From: Streptomyces sp. NBC_00377
GTDB taxonomy: Bacteria; Actinomycetota; Actinomycetes; Streptomycetales; Streptomycetaceae
Length of the DNA stretch: 64,000 nucleotides
Direction of reading: 5' to 3'
Assembly: GCF_036075115.1 (NCBI RefSeq)
Contig: NZ_CP107958.1
Span: forward strand, 5,394,001 to 5,458,000
Part shown: in pieces, positions 52,230-60,034 of the stretch
How the letters are laid out: every line of letters starts with the position of its first letter
How positions within the stretch are numbered: the first letter of the stretch is position 1
Position numbers and translations under genes: made by a program
Notes under the pieces: generated by a model
Told to the model about the DNA's origin: nothing
Seen by the model: the letters and a program-made list of their open reading frames with translations, nothing else
The model's database searches: none

Positions 52230-53738
52230 ATGTCGTCTCGGATGGTGGACGCCCCCGCTGGGGCGGGTTCCGGACTCGTCGTCCTCGACGGGATCGCCCT
52301 CGGTGTCGCGGACGTCGCCCGCCTCGCCGACCGGACCGCCCGGCCGGTCCCCGGCACCGACGCGACGAAGCGGATGACCGAGTCCTGGGACGCCGCCCGC
52401 CGCATCGCCGCCACCGGTCGCGTCTACGGCCGCTCCACCGGGGTCGGCGCCAACCGGAACGAGGACGTGCCCACCGAGGCGGCCGCCGAGCACGGTCTGC
52501 GCCTGCTGCGCAGCCACGCCGGCGCCATCGGCGAGGAACTGCCCGCCCGGCAGGTCCGGGCCATGCTCGCCGTCCGCGCCAACCAGCTGCTCGCCGGGGG
52601 AGCCGGCCTGCGGCCCGGTGTCGTCACGGCCCTGTGCGAAGCACTGGAGAGCGGGGCCTACCCGGTCGTCAACGAGTTCGGCTCGGTGGGCACCGGGGAC
52701 CTCGCGGCGCTGGCCCAGGTCGGGCTCGCGCTGGTGGGGGAGCACCCCTGGCGCGGCGCCGGAGCCCCCGAGCCGCAGCAGCTCGACAACAACGACGCCC
52801 TCGCCCTCATCAGCAGCAACGCCCTCACCCTCGGCCAGTCCGCCCTCGCCCTGCACGAACTGCGCGGGCTGCTGGAGGCCACCCAGGTGGTCGCCGCGCT
52901 CTCGCTGCTCGCCGTGGACGGCTCGCACGAGGCGTACGCGGCCCCGGTGCACGCCGCCCGACCGCACCGGGGCTCCGCCGAGACCGCCCGCCGCATGCGC
53001 GAGCTGATCGGCGCGCAGGACCGGCCCACGCCGCCCCTCGGCAGGATCCAGGACCCCTACGGCTTCCGCTGCCTGCCCCAGATCCACGGCCCCGCGCACG
53101 ATGCCGCCGACACCCTGGAGAACGTGGTCGGCATCGAGATCAACGCGGCCGCCGAGAACCCGCTCATCTGCGCGGAGGACATGGCCGCCTATCACCACGG
53201 CGGCTTCTACCAGGCCCAACTCTCCCTGGCCCTGGACCACTTCAGGCTGGCGCTGACCCAGGTGGCCCGGCTGTCCACCTCCCGCCTGTCGACGCTCAAC
53301 GAGCCGGCGTACACCCGGCTGCGGCCCTTCCTCGCCGACCCCGAGCCCGCCTCCTCCGGCGTGATGATCCTGGAGTACGCCGCCGCGGCCGCCCTGGGTG
53401 ACCTGCGGGCCTTCTCCGCGCCCGCGTCGCTCGGCCACGCTGTACTCTCCCGGGGCGTCGAGGAACAGGCGAGTTTCGCCTCGCTCGCCGCCCGGCAGAC
53501 ACTGCGCGCCTGTGCCGCGTACCGTCTCGTCGTCGGCTGTGAACTCGTCGCCGCGGTACGGGCGCTGCGCCAGCGCGAGCTGCGGCCCGAGCCGGGGCTC
53601 CCGGTGGGGCGGGCGCTGGAGCTGGCCGAGGCGGTGCTCGACGCGGAACAGGCCGACCGGCCGCTCACGGAGGACGTGCGCGCGGCGGCCGCACTGCTGG
53701 ACCGGTTCACGGACATCTGGAGGGGGAGCGGGGCATGA
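52230..53738 (+). CDS. Aromatic amino acid ammonia-lyase (HAL/PAL family) with altered MIO triad
   Basis: 502 residues. Family landmarks: VYGRSTGVGANRNEDVPTEA with the active-site Tyr, QQLDNNDALALISSNALTLG, QDPYGFRCLPQIHGPAHDAA, and NAAAENPLI. In active lyases the electrophilic MIO cofactor forms from Ala-Ser-Gly in GSVGASGDLAPL. Here the line reads NEFGSVGTGDLAALAQ: one residue shorter, with Thr where Ser would be. Either Gly-Thr-Gly cyclises in its place or the enzyme lacks MIO. It therefore may not be a histidase despite lying 4.6 kb before hutU. It overlaps the RpiR regulator (53735) by ATGA. ATG 52230 is in doubt; ATG 52242 in frame is an alternative. Confidence 0.82.
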   Translation: MSSRMVDAPAGAGSGLVVLDGIALGVADVARLADRTARPVPGTDATKRMTESWDAARRIAATGRVYGRSTGVGANRNEDVPTEAAAEHGLRLLRSHAGAIGEELPARQVRAMLAVRANQLLAGGAGLRPGVVTALCEALESGAYPVVNEFGSVGTGDLAALAQVGLALVGEHPWRGAGAPEPQQLDNNDALALISSNALTLGQSALALHELRGLLEATQVVAALSLLAVDGSHEAYAAPVHAARPHRGSAETARRMRELIGAQDRPTPPLGRIQDPYGFRCLPQIHGPAHDAADTLENVVGIEINAAAENPLICAEDMAAYHHGGFYQAQLSLALDHFRLALTQVARLSTSRLSTLNEPAYTRLRPFLADPEPASSGVMILEYAAAAALGDLRAFSAPASLGHAVLSRGVEEQASFASLAARQTLRACAAYRLVVGCELVAAVRALRQRELRPEPGLPVGRALELAEAVLDAEQADRPLTEDVRAAAALLDRFTDIWRGSGA

Positions 53739-54679
53739 GCGCGCAGACGCAGACCGGTGGGGGAGTGCCGGGCCGGGAGGCGCCGGGGGCCGGTGTACCT
53801 GACGCCGACGCACCGGACGCCGCCGGCGTACCGGGGGCCGGTGTGCCGGACAGTCCCGCCGCCCGGTTGCAGGCGCTGTTCGAGGGGCACCGGCTGACCC
53901 CGACCCAGCGGCGCATCGCGCACAGCATGGTGCGGCGCGCCTCCGACGTGCCGTTCCTGTCCAGCGTGGAGCTGGCCGAGCTGGCGGGTGTCAGCCAGCC
54001 GTCCGTGACCCGCTTCGCGGTCGCCCTCGGCTTCGACGGCTACCCCGCCCTGCGCAAGCACCTGCGCGAGGTCGCTCCCGCGGAACAGGCGGCGGGCTCG
54101 GCCTCGTACAACGAGTACCAGCAGGCCGTCGAGGCCGAGATCGAGAACCTGAAGCACCTCGCCGAACTCCTCGCCGACCCCCGGCCGGTCCAGCGGGCGG
54201 GACGGCTGCTGGCGGCCTCGCGCCCGCTTCCCGTGCTCGGACTGCGGGCCGCCGCCTCCCAGGCGTACGGGTTCGCGTACTTCGCCGCCAAGGTCCACCC
54301 GGACGTACGGCTGCTGAACGAGGGCGGCACGATGATCCACGACCGGATCGACGCCGCCGTCCGGGCGGGCGCCTCGGCCCTGCTCTGCTTCGCACTGCCC
54401 CGGCATCCGCGCGAGGTCGTCGACACGCTCGCCTACGCCCGGGAGGCGGGGCTGAGCGTGGTGACGGTCGCCGACTCGGCGTTCGCGCCGGTCGCCAAGG
54501 TCTCCGACCTGCTGCTGCCGGCCGCCGTCGGCACCGGCCTGGCGTTCGACACGGCGTGCGCGCCGATGCTGCTCGGGCGGGTGCTGCTGGAGGCGATGTG
54601 CGACGACCTGCCCGACGCGCAGGCCCGCCTGGAGGAGTTCGACGCACGGGCGGCGGCGCGGGGTCTCTTCGTGGAGTAG
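53735..54679 (+). CDS. MurR/RpiR family transcriptional regulator
   Basis: 314 residues, translationally coupled to the ammonia-lyase gene. The first 40 residues are a low-complexity Gly/Ala/Pro/Asp repeat (GAGVPDADAPDAAGVPGAGV). The HTH is SSVELAELAGVSQPSVTRFA followed by VALGFDGYPALRKHL. The SIS domain follows (PLPVLGLRAAASQAYGFAYF, then ALLCFALPRHPREVVDTLAY), normally binding phosphosugars but used more widely. Coupling to the lyase suggests it controls that gene or the nearby hut operon; the effector is unknown. Confidence 0.9.
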   Translation: MSAQTQTGGGVPGREAPGAGVPDADAPDAAGVPGAGVPDSPAARLQALFEGHRLTPTQRRIAHSMVRRASDVPFLSSVELAELAGVSQPSVTRFAVALGFDGYPALRKHLREVAPAEQAAGSASYNEYQQAVEAEIENLKHLAELLADPRPVQRAGRLLAASRPLPVLGLRAAASQAYGFAYFAAKVHPDVRLLNEGGTMIHDRIDAAVRAGASALLCFALPRHPREVVDTLAYAREAGLSVVTVADSAFAPVAKVSDLLLPAAVGTGLAFDTACAPMLLGRVLLEAMCDDLPDAQARLEEFDARAAARGLFVE

Positions 54680-54832
54680 GCCGCCACTCCCGCGGGGGCG
54701 GGATTCTCCTCCGGCCTCCCTCAGCCTCCCTCGGCCGTCCCGGGCTTTTTCCGCGTTCTCTCAGACTCGTCTCACGTTCGCTCACTAGTCTGAACGGCCA
54801 CAAAACTGTGCCGGAGAGACCAGGAGGCGGAC

Positions 54833-55417
54833 GTGGCGCGCGGAGGGCAGGGGCTGGCTCGGGTGGCCGTCGTCGTACGGGCCGGGGCCGCGCCGTTGTG
54901 GTGGTGCGGGGTGTTCGCGGCAGGGGTCGGGGTGCTGGTGCCCGGCCTCACCGGGCGGCGGATCGGGGTGCTGGCGGGTGCCGCGCTGTTCATCGTCGCG
55001 GCCGCCGTGGTCGCGACGCGCGGCCGCAGACGGATCACCGGTCTCGGGCGCGGTGCCGTCCGGGCCGGGAAACACGATGTGCTCCAGGACCGGGCGGTGA
55101 CCGTCCGCACCTGGCGGCGTGGGCACCGCTGGTGGCTGCTGCTCTCCTTCGTGGCCGCGCTCGGCAGCTCCTTCGCGGTGCCCGCGGCCGCCGGGCTGCT
55201 GCTCGCCGGCTGCGGAACCGGGCTGCGGGTGAAGGCCGCCTGGCTCGGGCGTCGCGAGCGGGCCGACGAGGCGCTGCTGTGGGTGCGCGTCGACTGGCTG
55301 GACCGGCACGGCGGACGCCCGGCCGGCAAGGCCGTGAAGGCGTACCGCAGCACCGGCATCGCGGCCGGCGACGCGACCCCGGGAGGGGCGCGCCGCCGCA
55401 CCACGGCGCTGGTCTAG
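54833..55417 (+). CDS. Membrane protein, function unknown
   Basis: 194 residues from GTG 54833. Hydrophobic segments include APLWWCGVFAAGVGVLVPGL, IGVLAGAALFIVAAAVVATR, and HRWWLLLSFVAALGSSFAVP with AAAGLLLAG. The loops are Arg-rich. The C-terminal cytoplasmic part (RADEALLWVRVDWLDRHGG) is soluble. I recognise no family. It is convergent with the roadblock operon; the 31 bp between the stops contain an inverted repeat (TAGCCG ... CGGCTA). Confidence 0.7.
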   Translation: MARGGQGLARVAVVVRAGAAPLWWCGVFAAGVGVLVPGLTGRRIGVLAGAALFIVAAAVVATRGRRRITGLGRGAVRAGKHDVLQDRAVTVRTWRRGHRWWLLLSFVAALGSSFAVPAAAGLLLAGCGTGLRVKAAWLGRRERADEALLWVRVDWLDRHGGRPAGKAVKAYRSTGIAAGDATPGGARRRTTALV

Positions 55418-55448
55418 CCGTACCGGGTCCGGTGTCCGGCCGGGCCGG

Positions 55449-55823
55449 CTACACCTCGAGATCCTCCTCGATCTTCTTCAGCTGGTGGCGGGCCATCGCC
55501 AGGTTGGCCCGCTTGGCGTCCAGGACCAGGTACATGAAGAGTCCGTTGCCGCCGCGGCCGCTGATCAGCCGGATCAGGTGGTACTGGTCGTTCAGCGTGA
55601 TCAGGATGTCCTCGATCTGGCCCTTGAGCCCGAGGTGCTCCATGGTGCGCATCTTGGCGCGCACCACATCGGTGTTGCCCGCGGCGGCGACGTTCAGGTC
55701 GAACGTCTTGCTGCCGCCCATGGTGCCCAGCGCCATGCCGCTGGTGTAGTCGACGAGTGCCACTCCGGTCGCGCCCTCGATCGAGGCGAGACACTCTTTC
55801 AGCGTGGTTTCGGTGTTGGCCAT
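55449..55823 (-). CDS. Roadblock/LC7 domain protein
   Basis: 124 residues. A compact roadblock fold: LKECLASIEGATGVALVDYT, SGMALGTMGGSKTFDLNVAA, MRTMEHLGLKGQIEDILITL and NDQYHLIRLISGRGGNGLFM. Bacterial roadblock proteins modulate small Ras-like GTPases such as MglA and the conservon GTPases. No GTPase gene is present in this operon, which is odd. It is the last of four genes on this strand (57783 to 55449) and starts 22 bp after the preceding one. Cytoplasmic. Confidence 0.9.
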   Translation of the reverse strand: MANTETTLKECLASIEGATGVALVDYTSGMALGTMGGSKTFDLNVAAAGNTDVVRAKMRTMEHLGLKGQIEDILITLNDQYHLIRLISGRGGNGLFMYLVLDAKRANLAMARHQLKKIEEDLEV

Positions 55824-55845
55824 GACAGTGCTCCTCGGTTCCTTC

Positions 55846-56385
55846 TCAACTTTCCGTGGTGGTGCGCGCGTTGGTCGTCGCCGATCCGCGCGCCGTTCTG
55901 GTCCGGACGATGGGGGGTTTGGCGGGCGTCCGCACGGGCGCCTTCGCGGGTGTCTTCGCCGGCGTCCTGGCCGCCGTACTGGCGGAGGCGGCCTTCGCCT
56001 CCCGCGCCGTCGCCTCCCACGCGTCGACGAGCTCCCCGATGCGGGCCCCGGCCCGGCGGCCCTCCAGATGCAGCCGGCCGACGTTGACCCGGTCCTGCGC
56101 GAGCAGGGTCAGGACGGCGCTCTCGCCGGCCGCGTAGGTCGCGACATAGCCGTAGACGCCGCGCACGAGCAGCTCGCGGAAGTCGCCCTGGCCGGTCGTG
56201 TCCGCCATCCGCACCGCGACGCCGAGGGCGGCGGCCGTCAGCGCGGCCACCACCTCCGGCTCCACGCCGGGTGTGTCGTGGGCGAGGACGAGACCGTCCA
56301 CGCCGGCCGTCAGGGCGCCGGTCAACTGGGGCACCCGGGCCCGCAGCCGCCGGAGTTCGTCGAGTATCTCGGGCTCGGACACCAT
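55846..56385 (-). CDS. Roadblock/LC7-like protein with basic Ala/Pro/Lys tail
   Basis: 179 residues from ATG 56385 (AGGAGCGAGCTG before it). The N-terminal 125 residues are roadblock-like: LRRLRARVPQLTGALTAGVD, GLVLAHDTPGVEPEVVAALT, and RELLVRGVYGYVATYAAGES. The last 50 residues are a basic low-complexity tail with TPAK repeats (AARTPAKTPAKAPVRTPAKP), reminiscent of histone-H1-like tails. The tail may bind DNA, polyphosphate or acidic partners. Third gene of the operon. Confidence 0.82.
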   Translation of the reverse strand: MVSEPEILDELRRLRARVPQLTGALTAGVDGLVLAHDTPGVEPEVVAALTAAALGVAVRMADTTGQGDFRELLVRGVYGYVATYAAGESAVLTLLAQDRVNVGRLHLEGRRAGARIGELVDAWEATAREAKAASASTAARTPAKTPAKAPVRTPAKPPIVRTRTARGSATTNARTTTES

Positions 56386-56419
56386 CAGCTCGCTCCTCTC
56401 GGCGCGCGGTCGCTGCCGC

Positions 56420-57322
56420 TCAAAGGGCCTCCAGCGCATCCCTGAGCCTCTTCAGCAAGGTGATGTCGGGGTCGTTGACACGGGGCAGGGTGACGCCCGG
56501 TGCCGGGTTCGGGACCGGCGCCGCGGTGTTCGCGGCCGGACCGGTGTCGGGCGGGGGCGCGGCCGGCGGGCGCTGCGGCCGCGGCGGTGGGAACAGACCG
56601 GTCAGCAGGCCCGCCGCCGCCAGCCGCCGCACGTCCACCAGGGTGTGGAAAGCCTGCCGGCCCAGCTCCCGGGCGATGTCCGTCGCGGTGCGCACGCCGT
56701 CCACCAGAGCCAGTACCGCGCCCTGCCGGGCGGTCGGCGCGGGCGCCGCGACGGACTCGGCGCGTCGCAGCGGCGCCCCGTCGGTCAGCGGGTCCGGCCA
56801 TAGACGGTGCAGCAGCTCGCGCCGGCGCAGCGTCTCGCGCTCGACCGCCTCGACCGCGACCGGCCGGAGCGTGCCCAGCCAGTGTCCGGCGCCGTACCGG
56901 AAGTGGCCCGGTGTGCTGCTGGGGGTGAGCGCGAAGTACGCCGCGTCGTACACCGCCTCGAGGTGGCAGAGTTCCAGCGCGCCGCGCGGGACGCGGCCGG
57001 CGTCGAGCAGCAGACGGGCGACGCCGTACTCCTCGTCGGCCCGCTCGACCGCGTCCTGCCAGACAGCGGGGGCGAGGGTGCCGTGGGCCAGGAGGAGCAC
57101 GTCGAGGCCCGGGGCGAGCGGGCTCTCGGCGTGCACCACCCGGCCCTCGTCGAGGTAGAGCGAGCCGCGCTCGCGCTCCAGGACACCGGTGGCCCGTTCG
57201 GCCGCGAGCCGGGTCAGCATCGGCGACAGTCCGCCGCCGCGCTCCCGGGCGCCCGACTTCTCCCGCACGGGCAGCCTGGGCGGCGGGGTCGTCCCCTGCG
57301 GGGTCGTTCTCACCGCGGTCAT
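56420..57322 (-). CDS. DUF4388-like (PATAN-type) regulatory protein
   Basis: 300 residues from ATG 57322, overlapping the previous gene by ATGA. The first half resembles the DUF4388 domain: MLTRLAAERATGVLERERGS, LYLDEGRVVHAESPLAPGLD and VLLLAHGTLAPAVWQDAVER. A winged-helix-like segment follows (AVLALVDGVRTATDIARELG, then FHTLVDVRRLAAAGLLTGLF), then a Pro/Ala-rich C terminus. DUF4388 proteins often accompany roadblock proteins and two-component modules as protein-interaction hubs. Second gene of the operon. Confidence 0.75.
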   Translation of the reverse strand: MTAVRTTPQGTTPPPRLPVREKSGARERGGGLSPMLTRLAAERATGVLERERGSLYLDEGRVVHAESPLAPGLDVLLLAHGTLAPAVWQDAVERADEEYGVARLLLDAGRVPRGALELCHLEAVYDAAYFALTPSSTPGHFRYGAGHWLGTLRPVAVEAVERETLRRRELLHRLWPDPLTDGAPLRRAESVAAPAPTARQGAVLALVDGVRTATDIARELGRQAFHTLVDVRRLAAAGLLTGLFPPPRPQRPPAAPPPDTGPAANTAAPVPNPAPGVTLPRVNDPDITLLKRLRDALEAL

Positions 57323-57783
57323 CCCAGCACCAGCCGCCCCGCCATCTCGCCCAGCCGGATCCGGGCCAGCGCGAGGTTGCCGTCCGGCCGGCCGAGCCAC
57401 ACGTGCAGGAACACGCTGCTGTCGAAGGACGTCGGCACGAAGCGGAGCACGTGGTAGCTGTCCCGGTTGCTGATGATCAGGTCCTCGACCGGAGGATCGG
57501 CGGGCCCGGCTCCGGCCCCCGCGCCGGTGGCCGCCGGTCCCTCCCCCGCCCCGCCGCCGTCCCCGTCGTGGCCGTGGGCGGTGTGGCCGTCGGGGGCGAA
57601 CGCGCGCTGCTCCGCCGTCAGCCGGGCGACCTCGGCGGCCTCGGCGGCCGCCGCCTCGTGGTCGCCGCCAGGGAACTCCCCGACCGAGCCCAGCGCCAGC
57701 CCGCTCGTCCAGTCGACCAGCGCGGCCCCCCGGGCACCGGGCAGCCGCATGGCCTCCAGTAGACACTCGTCGATTCCGGGCAC
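57319..57783 (-). CDS. Roadblock/LC7-like protein with Gly/Ala/Asp insert
   Basis: 154 residues from GTG 57783, chosen because GGGAGGGGAGCC lies just upstream. A roadblock-like frame: ECLLEAMRLPGARGAALVDW, TSGLALGSVGEFPGG, and DLIISNRDSYHVLRFVPTSF with SSVFLHVWLGRPDGNLALAR. A low-complexity insertion (HDGDGGGAGEGPAATGAGAG) separates the two halves of the domain. First gene of the operon; its promoter is in the 586-bp region before hutU. Shared alignment with the 55449 gene: VDWTSGLALG against VDYTSGMALG. Confidence 0.8.
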   Translation of the reverse strand: MPGIDECLLEAMRLPGARGAALVDWTSGLALGSVGEFPGGDHEAAAAEAAEVARLTAEQRAFAPDGHTAHGHDGDGGGAGEGPAATGAGAGAGPADPPVEDLIISNRDSYHVLRFVPTSFDSSVFLHVWLGRPDGNLALARIRLGEMAGRLVLG

Positions 57784-58369
57784 CGTTGGGCTCCCCTCCC
57801 GCCTGCGGTTCGGCTGAGTGATGAAGAAGCTACGCAACGTATGCGCGGGGAGTGAGTCTTCTGGCATTTTCCAGCGGAACATGCGGTGGGGTCACTAAGG
57901 TGGGTCGACTGTCCCTGTTTCGGGCGCTCTTGACGTCCCACGCGTCCCTTCCCTACCGTTCAACACCATCTCCACCGGCGCGTGTCAACGGCGTACGTGT
58001 AGGCAGGGGTGGCGAAGGTGAGGGCGCGCGCCCTCGCGTTCAGCCGCACGCCCCCATGGCCCCCGGCGCCCCGTCCGTCGCGCTCCTTGTCGGGCTCCGG
58101 GGCCCGTCGCCCGGCCCGCCCGGCACCCGTGCCCCCTCCCCGCGCCCTCGTCCGCCGCCGTCTGCCGTCCCGCCCTCTCGCCGCGCGCCGCCGTGCCGTC
58201 CCCTACGCCGCCTCGCCGTCCCGCCCACCCTCCGTTTCCGGACCTCCGGATGCCGGTACGTCACCGCACTCCGGTGGCCCCGATGTATTGACTAGCTCTA
58301 TTCATCAAGTCAGGATGTGAATAAGAACAGCAACACCGTCGGGATCACCCATCCGCAAGGAGGCAGACC
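57784..58369. other. Divergent intergenic region between the roadblock operon and hut operon
   Basis: No gene. The left half must contain the roadblock promoter. The middle (about 58020-58260) is unusually rich in CCC/CGC runs, with Arg/Pro-rich frames on both strands. The right end holds the hutU promoter and an inverted repeat, listed separately. Confidence 0.6.
58288..58323 (+). promoter_or_regulatory. hutU promoter with overlapping palindrome
   Basis: TTGACT (58288-58293) and CAGGAT (58311-58316) are 17 bases apart, a good vegetative promoter for Streptomyces. TATTCA (58299-58304) and TGAATA (58318-58323) form an inverted repeat spanning the spacer and -10, an apt place for a hut repressor. 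AAGGAGG at 58357-58363 is the hutU ribosome binding site. Confidence 0.7.
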
Positions 58370-60034
58370 ATGTCAGGACCCCGCCCCGTACGAGCGTCAC
58401 GCGGTACGGAACTGAGCGCCCTGGGATGGCAGCAGGAAGCCGCCTTGCGCATGCTGCAGAACAACCTCGACCCCGAGGTCGCCGAACACCCCGACAAGCT
58501 CGTCGTCTACGGCGGCACGGGCAAGGCGGCCCGTGACTGGCGCTCCTTCGACGCGATGGTCCGCACGCTGCGGACCCTCAAGCAGGACGAGACCATGCTC
58601 GTCCAGTCCGGCCGCCCGGTCGGCGTCATGCAGACCCACGAGTGGGCCCCGCGCGTCCTCATCGCCAACTCCAACCTCGTCGGCGACTGGGCCAACTGGG
58701 AGGAGTTCCGCCGGCTGGAGGCCCTCGGCCTCACCATGTACGGCCAGATGACCGCCGGTTCCTGGATCTACATCGGCACCCAGGGCATCCTCCAGGGCAC
58801 CTACGAGACCTTCGCCGCCGTCGCCGCGAAGAAGTTCGGCGGCTCCCTCGCCGGCACGATCACCCTCACCGCCGGCCTCGGCGGCATGGGCGGCGCCCAG
58901 CCCCTCGCCGTCACGATGAACGACGGCGTGGCCATCTGCATCGACTGCGACCCGCGCGCCATCGACCGCCGCATCGAGCACCGCTACCTCGACGTCAGGG
59001 CCGACAACCTCGACCACGCTCTCCAGCTGGCCGTCGAGGCCCGCGACCAGCGCAGGCCGCTCTCCATCGGCGTCCTCGGCAACGCCGCCGAGCTCCTTCC
59101 GCAGCTGCTCGCGATGGGCGCCCCCGTCGACATCGTCACCGACCAGACCTCCGCCCACGACCCGCTGGCCTACCTCCCCACCGGGATCGCCTTCGAGGAC
59201 ATGGCCGACGCCGCCGAGAAGGACCCGGCCGGCTTCACCACCCGCGCCCGCGAGTCGATGGCACGGCACGTCGAGGCGATGGTCGGCTTCATGGACGCCG
59301 GCGCCGAGGTCTTCGACTACGGAAACTCCATCCGGGGCGAGGCACAACTCGCGGGATACGACCGCGCGTTCGCCTTCCCCGGGTTCGTCCCCGCCTACAT
59401 CCGCCCGCTGTTCTGCGAGGGCAAGGGCCCCTTCCGCTGGGCGGCGCTCTCCGGCGACCCGGCCGACATCGCCAAGACCGACAAGGCGATCCTCGACCTC
59501 TTCCCGGAGAACGAGTCCCTGGCCCGCTGGATCAAGCTGGCCGGTGAGCGCGTCCACTTCCAGGGTCTGCCCGCCCGGATCTGCTGGCTCGGCTACGGCG
59601 AACGCGACAAGGCCGGCGAGCGCTTCAACGACATGGTGGCCTCCGGCGAGCTGGCCGCCCCGCTGGCCATCGGCCGCGACCACCTCGACTCCGGTTCCGT
59701 GGCCTCCCCGTACCGCGAGACCGAGGCCATGCTCGACGGCTCCGACGCGATCGCCGACTGGCCCCTGCTCAACGCGATGGTGAACGTCGCCTCGGGCGCC
59801 TCCTGGGTCTCCATCCACCACGGCGGCGGCGTCGGCATGGGACGCTCCATCCACGCCGGTCAGGTGTCCGTGGCCGACGGCACGAAGCTCGCCGGCGAGA
59901 AGCTGCGCCGCGTCCTCACCAACGACCCCGGCATGGGTGTCATCCGGCACGTGGACGCCGGGTACGACATCGCCGAGACGGCAGCCGACGAGCGGGGCGT
60001 GCGCGTGCCCATGCGTGAAGGTGACGACGCGTGA
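58370..60034 (+). CDS. hutU: Urocanate hydratase
   Basis: 554 residues. Matches urocanase throughout: NLDPEVAEHPDKLVVYGGTG, TMLVQSGRPVGVMQTHEWAP, TAGLGGMGGAQPLAVTMNDG (the NAD+-binding glycine region), FDYGNSIRGEAQLAGYDRAF, and the catalytic Cys segment FCEGKGPFRWAALSGDP, then WVSIHHGGGVGMGRSIHAGQ. Tightly bound NAD+ acts as electrophile to hydrate urocanate to imidazolonepropionate. First gene of the hut operon; its stop overlaps the next start (GTGA). No histidase with an intact MIO triad is seen in the window, so hutH is probably elsewhere. Confidence 0.97.
   Translation: MSGPRPVRASRGTELSALGWQQEAALRMLQNNLDPEVAEHPDKLVVYGGTGKAARDWRSFDAMVRTLRTLKQDETMLVQSGRPVGVMQTHEWAPRVLIANSNLVGDWANWEEFRRLEALGLTMYGQMTAGSWIYIGTQGILQGTYETFAAVAAKKFGGSLAGTITLTAGLGGMGGAQPLAVTMNDGVAICIDCDPRAIDRRIEHRYLDVRADNLDHALQLAVEARDQRRPLSIGVLGNAAELLPQLLAMGAPVDIVTDQTSAHDPLAYLPTGIAFEDMADAAEKDPAGFTTRARESMARHVEAMVGFMDAGAEVFDYGNSIRGEAQLAGYDRAFAFPGFVPAYIRPLFCEGKGPFRWAALSGDPADIAKTDKAILDLFPENESLARWIKLAGERVHFQGLPARICWLGYGERDKAGERFNDMVASGELAAPLAIGRDHLDSGSVASPYRETEAMLDGSDAIADWPLLNAMVNVASGASWVSIHHGGGVGMGRSIHAGQVSVADGTKLAGEKLRRVLTNDPGMGVIRHVDAGYDIAETAADERGVRVPMREGDDA

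Noticed and set aside
52230..53738. Calling the ammonia-lyase gene hutH
   Set aside because: The MIO-forming Ala-Ser-Gly is absent and the gene is not in the hut operon, so the histidase label is not supported.
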